64,000 nucleotides of DNA, taken from positions 1 to 64,000 of the forward strand of contig JACRCX010000076.1 of NCBI GenBank assembly GCA_016218815.1. Direction: 5' to 3'. The position numbers were made by a program, and so were the translations under genes. This document shows, in pieces, positions 49,128 through 56,118 of the stretch; position 1 is the stretch's first letter; every line of letters starts with the position of its first letter. This DNA is from Deltaproteobacteria bacterium (lineage in GTDB: Bacteria > Myxococcota_A > Polyangia > DRWM01 > JAAZOP01). A model generated the notes under the pieces. That model saw only the letters and a list, made by a program, of their open reading frames with translations. It was not told where the DNA came from and searched no databases.

Positions 49128-52100
49128 GTGCAGGAAGAGCGATCGGGCGCCGCGGGACTGACGGCGGTCCGCCGGTTGATCGCCGGCGGCCCGATGCCGC
49201 TGGCGCAGCTTGCGCAACGCGCGCGGAACTCGAAGAGCGCCGAGGCCGTGTTCCAGAACGCGCGCTGCCTGGGCGAGGCGACGGCCGCGCTGGGCGCCAC
49301 CTTCTGGCTCGGGCGGGTGCGCCGCGCGGATGCCGTCGCGGCGCCGCGCGTCCGGGAGGCGCTCGGGGCGCTCGTCCGCAAGGGCTCCGCCTTCGGCACT
49401 TGGGTGGGATTGCTGCGCGAGAGCGCCACCGCCGCCGGGGGCGACGCTCTCTCCCGGCTGCTGCGGCCGTTGGATCAGCTTGAGCCGCTCGAGCAGCTCG
49501 CCGGGGCGATGGAGCCGCTGCTGACCACGGACGGACCCCTGGGCTCGGATGCGGGTGGCCTGCGGAACGCGCTGCGGCGTGCGCGGGGCGAAGGCGTGCT
49601 GGGTTTTCTCGACTTCCTGGTCACCCTCCGCAACCGCGTGCACGGACACGGCGCCGTGCCGCCCGAGGCGCTCTGCCGAGCCCTCGGGCGACCGCTGCTG
49701 GAAGCGACGGCGCACGTCGCGACGCAGGACGCGCTGCTCGACGCCCATTGGCTCGGCCGCGTCGGGGTCTCGGTCGTCGGCGAGGAGACCGGCCGGCAAT
49801 GGAAACGCCTGACCGGCCTCGATACGGAGTTCCTGCCGGCCGCCGATGCCGGTTTGCCGGCGGCGGACGCGGCCGACCCGCGCTTCCTGCACTTCGTGCG
49901 CGAACGCGAGGCGGTCCCGGCGTCGTTCCTCGTGGCGCAGGAGGAGGACGCCACCGGCCTGTCGCGCTTCGGTTTCTTCCAGCGACTCGGGCGCGGCCGC
50001 AAGGGGACCGTCGACTACGTCGACTACATCGGGGCGCCGTTCCGCTCCGACGTCGATGCGGCCGTGGTCGAAGAGCTGGTTGCCGGCATCGAGAGCGGCG
50101 AGGGCGAGGCCGCGCGCGTCGAGGAGGCGGCCGACGAGCGCCGCTTCGGGGACTTCGTGATCGAGGGCGAGATCGGACGCGGCGCGATGGGGATCGTCTA
50201 CCGCGCCCGGCAGCTCTCGTTGGGCAGGACCGTGGCCCTGAAGGTGCTTCCGCCCTCGCTGTCCGGCGACTCCGTGGCGATGGGCCGGTTCCACCGCGAA
50301 GGCATGGTCCTGGCGCGCTGCGACCATCCGAACGTCGTGCGCGTCCTGGCCTACGGGATCGAGCAGGGGCGGCCTTGGTACGCGATGGAGATCGTCGATG
50401 GCGCCGACCTGTCGCGCGTCTACGGCACGTTGTCGGGGTGGAAGGGGGCGGCGACCGAGCTGTCGGCGGGCCATCTGTCGGCGGCGTCGTCGTCCTGGGG
50501 GGGGAGGGCGGCGTCCTGCGGCGGCGAGGCCGCGGGTTTGGACGGCAGGTCACAGACTCCCGGATCCGGGCAAGGGGAGGTGGGGAGGCAGGGAGAGGTG
50601 GGGAGGGCGGAGGCGGAACGACCGGCGGTGGCGCCGCCTGACGTCGCGGCGAGCGGAGGGTCGATCTACCGCGCCTGGGCGCGGCTGTTTGCGCAGGCGG
50701 CGGACGGGCTGGCGGAGATCCACCGGCGCGGCGTGATCCACCGCGACGTGAAGCCCGAGAACCTGATGCTGACGGCGGACGGCGAGCGCCTGGTGGTGAT
50801 GGACCTGGGGCTGGCGAAGACGGCGGAGCAGTCGCGGGCCCTCACGGCGCACGCGAAGGACGCGTTCGTCGGCACCGCGCGCTACGCCGCGCCGGAGCAG
50901 ATCCAGGCGCGGCTCGTGCCGATGGACTACCGCGCCGACATCTACTCGCTCGGCGCGACGCTGTACGAGATGGTCGCCCTGCGGCCGATGTACGACTGCG
51001 CGTCGGTCGAGGACCTGTTGCGGCGCAAGCTGGTCGAGCAGCGCGATCCGCCGTCGCCGCGGGAGCTGGAGCGGCGCGTTCCGGCCGACCTGGACACGAT
51101 CGTGCGCAAGGCGACGGCGCGGGAGGCCGGACAGCGCTACGGCACGGCGGAGGATCTGGCGAAGGACCTTCAGGCGTTCGCGGAGGAGCGGCCGATCGCC
51201 GCGCGTCCGCCGAGCCGCGGGTACCACCTGCGGATGTTCTACCGCCGCAATCGCGGACTTGTGCTCGCCGGCGTTGCCGCGGTCGCTGCCGTCGCCGTGG
51301 CGGTGACGTGGGCGTTCGTCGCGGTCTCCGCCGAGAAGCGGGAAGCGACGGCCCAGCGTGACCGGGCCGTTGCCGCCGAGGCGTCGGAGCGCCAGAGCCG
51401 GCAGCAGGCGGAGGCGGCCCAGGCCCAAGCGGAGGCCGCCAAGGCGGAGGCGCAGGCCAGCGAGGGCAAGGCGCAGGAGGCGCGGCAGAAGGCCGAGGTG
51501 CGGGCGCTCATTGCGGAGGCACAGCGGGCCGGGAAGGGGGACGAGACCCTGGCGCTGTTGCGTGCCGCGGCCGGCCCCGACTTCGGCCGGCTCGGAACGA
51601 CCGAGGCCGTGGCGGCGGGGCTGATCGATCTTGCCGGTCGTCCCTGGAGCCACGTCCTGCCGGGGCACACCGACCGGGTGAACGCGGTTGCCGTTTCGCC
51701 TGACGGCCGACTTGTCGCCAGCGCCTCGGACGACAAGACGGTGCGGATCTGGGATCCGACATCGGGGATCCTCGAGCACGTCCTGACCGGCCACACGGGC
51801 GGCGTCACCGACGTCGCGTTCCTGCCGGATGGCACCGGGGTCGTCTCCGGCGCGAACGACGGCGCCGCGTGGGTTTGGGATGTTCGGTCGGGCTTTGTGC
51901 GTCGCAAGCTCGTGGGCCACGAGAGCGCCGTCGGGGACGTGGCCGTGTCGCCGGACGGCTCGCGGATCGTCACTGGGTCGACGGACACGACCGCGCGCCT
52001 GTGGGACACGGCGTCCGGGGATCTCGTGGCGATCCTCGGGGGGCACCGCCGCGAGGTCCGTGGCGTCCAGTTCTCGTCCGATGGAGACCTTCTGGCTACG

Positions 52101-53822
52101 AGTTCGTTCGACGGGACGGCACGCCTTTGGGACCCGTCTTCCGGTGCGTCGCTCCGCACGCTCGACGGCGCGTTCGCCGCGTCGACCCTCACGATGTCCA
52201 GCGGCGAGTCGTACGACACGGTCGACGCGGCGTTCTCGCCCGACGCAGCCCGACTCGTCACCACGGCGCCGAACGGTGTGGGCCGCATTTGGGACACGGC
52301 GACAGGCGAGATCGCTCTTGAGTTGAGCGGGCACGCCAAGGACATCCTGAAGACCGCGTACGGTCCCGACGGCGCGCTTGTCGCAACGGCCGCGGCCGAC
52401 AGGACCGTGCGCGTGTGGAATGCCGCGACCGGCGAGTCGCTGTACATCGCGGACGGTTCCGACGACAAGGCCGGCTGCGTGTGGACGACCGACCTGACAT
52501 TCGCTGCGGACGGCTCAACCCTCGCCGGCGCATGCGCCGACGGGGCGATCTATCTGCAGAGTCCCGCCGAGCGCATGCACCTCGCGACGCTCGAAGGGCA
52601 CGACGGGGAAGCCCGGACCGTGGCGTTTTCTCCCGATGGCGCCTACCTCGTCTCCGGTGCGTCGGACGCGGACGTGCGCGTATGGGACATGGCCGCCATC
52701 ACGGAGAGGCTGCCGGCGCGGGTCGTCCGCGTGTCGGAGCTCGACGCGGGACCTCTGAGGGAGGTGGCGTTCCTCCCCGACGACTCGCGCCTCGCCGGCT
52801 TCTTCGCCAAGGGCAGGGAGGTGGCGTGGAAGCCCGTGGCCGGCGGCTCCGAGGAAGCGAGTCAGACCGACCTCGGGTATCTATGGCTGACGTCGTTCTC
52901 TCCAACGACGATGCGGCTGGCGACCGCCACGGCGGGAGGGACAATTCGTGTCCTCGACGCCACGACGGGCCAGGCGATCCGCGCCATCGAGGGCGGAGTC
53001 GGCGGCGACACAGGGGCTCAGGACGTCCCGACCGGCCCCGTCGGCCGGCACAGCGACGAGGTGCTGGCCGTGGCGCTCTCGCCCGACGGGTCGCTCGTCG
53101 CCACGGTATCGAGGGACGGGACCGCGCGGGTGTGGGAGGTAGCCAGCGGCGCCTGCCTCCACACGCTGCGTGGTCACAGCGACCAGGTGTCCGGTGTCGT
53201 CTTCTCTCCGGACGGGAAGCGCTTGGCGACGGCCTCGCACGATCGCACCGTGCGGGTCTGGGACGTCGCGACCGGCAACCTCGTCAGCGCCCTCGTTGGC
53301 CACTTGCGCCTGCCGTGGAGCCTTGCATTCTCCCCGGACGGCAAGCGTCTCGCAAGCGCGGCGGATGATGAGATCGCAACCCGCGTGTGGGACGTGGCGA
53401 CCGGACGCGTCATCCGCGTCTTGCACGCGACCGGACACGTCGCGTTCTTCCCGGACGGACGGCGGCTGCTGACGACCTCGTACAGGGATGCTCCCCTCAT
53501 CTGGGACCTGGACACGGGCGGCGTGTTGCGCGGGTTCGACAACCTCGAGTCGCCGGCGGCCGGCGTAGCCGTGTCGCCGGACGGGACGCTCGTCGCCGTG
53601 TGGACCCGGGAGGGCATTCTCCGCATCTGGAAGGTCGACGACGTGTCAGCCGAGGAGGCACTCCTCGAAGGCGGTCGGCGGACGAACCTCAGGGTCTGCC
53701 GCGACAGCTACACCGTCGTGCCGGTCGTGCCGTATCCGGCACCCGAAACGGTTTGGGCGCCGGAGGAGCTGTGTGCCGAGTCTCTGACTGCCCGCGACTT
53801 CCCTCCCCGAAGTCGACGTTGA
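49128..53822 (+). CDS. HEPN-like/Ser-Thr kinase/WD40 fusion protein
   Basis: The 1564-residue protein begins with a domain of about 330 residues that resembles the separate HEPN-like protein encoded divergently (RNRVHGH at 168-174). The kinase domain follows: IGRGAMGIVYRA (about 360-370), VALKVLPPSL, VIHRDVKPENLML, VVMDLGLAK (DLG in place of DFG) and GTARYAAPEQ. A low-complexity insert of about 70 residues interrupts the kinase lobe after DLSRVYGTLSG. Then come a membrane helix (GLVLAGVAAVAAVAVAVTWA), an Ala/Glu coiled coil and some 14 WD40 blades. The tail is GRRTNLRVCRDSYTVVPVVP, then VWAPEELC, as in the divergent NTPase. The start is GTG. Confidence 0.9.
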   Translation: MQEERSGAAGLTAVRRLIAGGPMPLAQLAQRARNSKSAEAVFQNARCLGEATAALGATFWLGRVRRADAVAAPRVREALGALVRKGSAFGTWVGLLRESATAAGGDALSRLLRPLDQLEPLEQLAGAMEPLLTTDGPLGSDAGGLRNALRRARGEGVLGFLDFLVTLRNRVHGHGAVPPEALCRALGRPLLEATAHVATQDALLDAHWLGRVGVSVVGEETGRQWKRLTGLDTEFLPAADAGLPAADAADPRFLHFVREREAVPASFLVAQEEDATGLSRFGFFQRLGRGRKGTVDYVDYIGAPFRSDVDAAVVEELVAGIESGEGEAARVEEAADERRFGDFVIEGEIGRGAMGIVYRARQLSLGRTVALKVLPPSLSGDSVAMGRFHREGMVLARCDHPNVVRVLAYGIEQGRPWYAMEIVDGADLSRVYGTLSGWKGAATELSAGHLSAASSSWGGRAASCGGEAAGLDGRSQTPGSGQGEVGRQGEVGRAEAERPAVAPPDVAASGGSIYRAWARLFAQAADGLAEIHRRGVIHRDVKPENLMLTADGERLVVMDLGLAKTAEQSRALTAHAKDAFVGTARYAAPEQIQARLVPMDYRADIYSLGATLYEMVALRPMYDCASVEDLLRRKLVEQRDPPSPRELERRVPADLDTIVRKATAREAGQRYGTAEDLAKDLQAFAEERPIAARPPSRGYHLRMFYRRNRGLVLAGVAAVAAVAVAVTWAFVAVSAEKREATAQRDRAVAAEASERQSRQQAEAAQAQAEAAKAEAQASEGKAQEARQKAEVRALIAEAQRAGKGDETLALLRAAAGPDFGRLGTTEAVAAGLIDLAGRPWSHVLPGHTDRVNAVAVSPDGRLVASASDDKTVRIWDPTSGILEHVLTGHTGGVTDVAFLPDGTGVVSGANDGAAWVWDVRSGFVRRKLVGHESAVGDVAVSPDGSRIVTGSTDTTARLWDTASGDLVAILGGHRREVRGVQFSSDGDLLATSSFDGTARLWDPSSGASLRTLDGAFAASTLTMSSGESYDTVDAAFSPDAARLVTTAPNGVGRIWDTATGEIALELSGHAKDILKTAYGPDGALVATAAADRTVRVWNAATGESLYIADGSDDKAGCVWTTDLTFAADGSTLAGACADGAIYLQSPAERMHLATLEGHDGEARTVAFSPDGAYLVSGASDADVRVWDMAAITERLPARVVRVSELDAGPLREVAFLPDDSRLAGFFAKGREVAWKPVAGGSEEASQTDLGYLWLTSFSPTTMRLATATAGGTIRVLDATTGQAIRAIEGGVGGDTGAQDVPTGPVGRHSDEVLAVALSPDGSLVATVSRDGTARVWEVASGACLHTLRGHSDQVSGVVFSPDGKRLATASHDRTVRVWDVATGNLVSALVGHLRLPWSLAFSPDGKRLASAADDEIATRVWDVATGRVIRVLHATGHVAFFPDGRRLLTTSYRDAPLIWDLDTGGVLRGFDNLESPAAGVAVSPDGTLVAVWTREGILRIWKVDDVSAEEALLEGGRRTNLRVCRDSYTVVPVVPYPAPETVWAPEELCAESLTARDFPPRSRR
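50561..50610. repeat. Dispersed repeat, copy d, inside kinase coding sequence
   Basis: GGGGAGGTGGGGAGGCAGGG and flanks match the inverse of the elements at 6299 and 30331. It encodes part of the linker (GQGEVGRQGEVGR) that splits the kinase domain. Confidence 0.55.
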
Positions 53823-53846
53823 CACTCGCCCGATCGGACCTACATC
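53819..53846 (+). promoter_or_regulatory. Candidate promoter of NmrA-like gene
   Basis: TTGACA (53819-53824, overlapping the kinase stop), 16 bp and TACATC (53841-53846). The ATG is 91 bp downstream. Confidence 0.4.
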
Positions 53847-53937
53847 GGGGCCTGCGGCCCGCGCGACGGAGCGGGTCCACACCATACCGGGCAGGCGGCG
53901 AGCCGGCCCGCGGGCGATGCCCAGGGAGGCGGGGAAG

Positions 53938-54786
53938 ATGGCCAATCAACGAACGATCCTGATCACGGGAGCGACGGGCAAACAGGGTGGCGCGGTCTGC
54001 CGCGCGCTCATCGGCAGCGACTTCCGCTTGCGCGCGCTGACGCGCAAGCCGGACGGCGAGCCAGCCAAGGCCCTGGCCAAGGCGGGGGTGGAGCTCGTCG
54101 CCGGCGACCTCAACGATGCCGTCTCCATCCGTACGGCGCTGGACGGGGCCTGGGGGACCTTCGCGGTGCAGAACACCTGGGAGGCCGGCGTGGAGCGCGA
54201 GGAGGAACAGGGGCATCGCTTCGCGCGGGTGGCGCGCGAGGCGGGGGTGCAACACTTCGTCTACAGCTCCGTGGGCTCGGCCGAACGCGGGACCGGGATC
54301 CCGCACTTCGACAACAAGTACCGCGTCGAAGGGACCGTCCGGTCGCTGGGGTTCCCCTCCCACGTGATCCTGCGGCCGGTGTTCTTCATGGAGAACCTCA
54401 CGTCGCCGTGGTTCCTGCGCGACGGGAAGCTGCTGGCGGCGCTGGCGCCCGAGACCCGGCTGCAGATGGTGGCGGTGAGCGACATCGGACGTGTGGGCGC
54501 GCGGGCCTTCGTCGACGCGGCGCGGATGCGCGGCCGGGAGATCGAGATCGCCGGCGACACGGCGACGATGCCGCAGGTCGCGGCGGCCCTGACCGAGGCG
54601 AGGCACACGAAGGTCCCGTTCGAGCGCATCCCGATCGAGGCCGTCCGCGCGCAGAGCGGCGACATGGCGACGATGCTGGAGTGGTTCGACCACGTGGGCT
54701 ACGGCGCGGACATCCCGGCGTTGGACCGGGAGTTCGGCCCGATGACCCGGCTGTGGGACTGGCTGCGGACGCAGCCGGTTGGGTAG
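53938..54786 (+). CDS. NmrA-like NAD(P)-binding protein
   Basis: The 282-residue Rossmann-fold protein has ILITGATGKQGGAVCRALIG (GxxGxxG dinucleotide site), LRALTRKPDGEPAKAL, VELVAGDLNDAVSIRTALDG and HFVYSSVGSAERGTGIPHFD NK, typical of NmrA/HSCARG atypical SDR proteins that sense NADP(H) or act as reductases. The YxxxK pair is not in its classical form, so a sensor role is possible. GGGAGG precedes the ATG; an ATG at 53917 is a longer alternative. Its neighbours give no pathway. Confidence 0.88.
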   Translation: MANQRTILITGATGKQGGAVCRALIGSDFRLRALTRKPDGEPAKALAKAGVELVAGDLNDAVSIRTALDGAWGTFAVQNTWEAGVEREEEQGHRFARVAREAGVQHFVYSSVGSAERGTGIPHFDNKYRVEGTVRSLGFPSHVILRPVFFMENLTSPWFLRDGKLLAALAPETRLQMVAVSDIGRVGARAFVDAARMRGREIEIAGDTATMPQVAAALTEARHTKVPFERIPIEAVRAQSGDMATMLEWFDHVGYGADIPALDREFGPMTRLWDWLRTQPVG

Positions 54787-55110
54787 GGCGTAGGGAGTCG
54801 ACAGTCGAGAGTCGACAGTCGACAGAGGTCGTCGTTCAGCTCTCGCGGCGGACGATCATGGCCATGGAGACGCCGCCGCCGCCGCAGATCGAGGCGACGA
54901 GGTGCTCCTTGTGGAGGCGCTTCAAGGCCTGGGTGCCGGCGCGGTGTGGGCGGCCAGCGATCTTTCGGCAGGGAATCCCGGGCGGAACTACCGAGGCTTT
55001 CCGACCGGACGACCACACGCGAACCCTACGACAAAGCTCAGGATCCGCCAACTGGAAGGATGCTCATCGACGCCGCTCTCCTACCCGATCCGGCCGGGGG
55101 CGGTACCATC
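54787..55110. other. Debris region with GTCGACAGTCGA repeats and gene fragment
   Basis: The segment 54797-54826 has repeated GTCGACAGTCGA units. The thiolase fragment 54836-54941 follows, then about 170 bp with no recognised gene before the broken transposase. Confidence 0.5.
54836..54941 (-). pseudogene. Duplicated 3' end of a thiolase gene
   Basis: About 103 bases match the end of the thiolase gene at 61972, with roughly seven differences. The encoded peptide (AGTQALKRLHKEHLVASICG, then GGGVSMAMIVRRES and stop) differs little from the thiolase C-terminus (GTQALKRLGKEHLVASICGG). The similarity stops sharply near 54941. It carries the second catalytic Cys region only, so it cannot make an enzyme. 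Confidence 0.85.
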
Positions 55111-55493
55111 ATGCTGCGCGAGGAACTCCGGATCAAAGACGCTCGGCTGGCCAGGATCCCGGCGAGAAACCGGCCCCACTACCCACCCGCTGAGCGGCTC
55201 GCCGTCCTGGCGCTCAAGGCTGCGCGTGGCTGGAACCTCGCGCGGGCCGCCGAGCAGTTCCTTCTCGAGCCCGCCACGATCGCGAGCTGGCTCGCGAACC
55301 TGCGCCGGCCGAAGCGTCGTCCGTCGCGACACCGACGGCCGAGCCCCCGAAGCGCATCATCTCCCGCGGCCCCAACCACACTTGGCTCGTGGACCTGCCC
55401 GTGATGCCGACGACGGCCGGCTTCCGGGTGCCGTGGCTGCCGTTCACGTTCGTCCCGCGGTGGCCGTTCTGCTGGTGGATCGCCGTCGTGGTC
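55111..55493 (+). pseudogene. Broken integrase-core (rve) transposase
   Basis: An N-terminal HTH part (REELRIKDARLARIPARNRP, then HYPPAERLAVLALKAARGWN and FLLEPATIASWL) is followed, in another frame, by a piece of the DDE domain (RGPNHTWLVDLPVMPTTAGF, WLPFTFVPRWPFCWWIAVVV). The middle third is deleted and the domain stops just where the family has DHFSRR. The first Asp (LVD) remains; the second Asp and the Glu are lost. The right breakpoint near 55493 coincides with the cut end of a lipoprotein gene. Confidence 0.8.
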
Positions 55494-55613
55494 GGGCCGG
55501 GGCGCCATGCTCGTGATGGCGGGCGGCTGTGCGGCCGGGGCGTGAGCGATACACCCAGCAGCCAACGCGACAGTCCCACAGGCGGTCAGCAGAACCTCTC
55601 GCACTCCCCTCAT
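55494..55613 (-). pseudogene. 5' fragment of a lipoprotein gene, truncated by the transposase remnant
   Basis: AAGGAG six bases before an ATG at 55613 opens a frame with a clean lipoprotein signal (VREVLLTACGTVALAAGC) and about 20 further residues (IAHAPAAQPPAITSMAPR). After that the frame runs into the antisense of the transposase remnant, so the rest of the gene is missing. Confidence 0.6.
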
Positions 55614-56118
55614 CTCTCACTCCTTGTTCATCGCCTGCCGGGGCTCGAAGTCCAGGGAAGCGTGATCGCTCCGCTGTCCGTGACCATGCGGCGCCCGCCG
55701 CTGCCCCGTCGATCATCTGGAGCGCGCCTTCGACGTGTAGCATGACGAATGCCTGCGTGACCCGCAACGGGTTCGAGCGCACCGCTGCCTGGACGGTCGG
55801 CTGTCTGCACCGTCGGCTTGACGTCGGGGCGGGCCAGAGTTCAAGCTTCAGATCGTGATCGACCATGCAGGGCGGGTAGCGCCGGTGCGACGAGTCCTCG
55901 CGGGGCCCGTGCGGCACGGCGCGGTTGCCTGCCGCCGACCGGACGCGGGCGCGACACGGGCACCGTCGGCGGTCGTAGGTCGACCGATCGGCTCGGCCGG
56001 TGATTTCACGAGATTCCCCGGGTCGCGCCTGCCGGCACATCCCTCGGAACATGGACCATCTGGACGGACCGCTCGCCGTGCCGTCTCCGATCCGTACACC
56101 TCGACCGCGCCCGAAGTC
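55614..56118. other. Gap with possible decayed minus-strand gene
   Basis: A minus-strand frame from an ATG at 55866 has a protein-like stretch (NPLRVTQAFVMLHVEGALQM) but no ribosome site, and it changes character near 55690. Another frame ends SLDFEPRQAMNKE just before the lipoprotein fragment. This is consistent with a frameshifted gene upstream of the lipoprotein. No intact gene was seen. Confidence 0.35.

Noticed and set aside
51650..53640. DNA tandem repeats in the kinase-WD40 gene
   Set aside because: The repetition is at the protein level (WD40 blades); the DNA units are diverged.
43683..53822. Known named defence system (for example an Avs or CBASS locus)
   Set aside because: No nuclease, cyclase or other recognised effector module, and the kinase-WD40 and HEPN-like parts do not match a named system that I can recognise; kept as a candidate new system instead.
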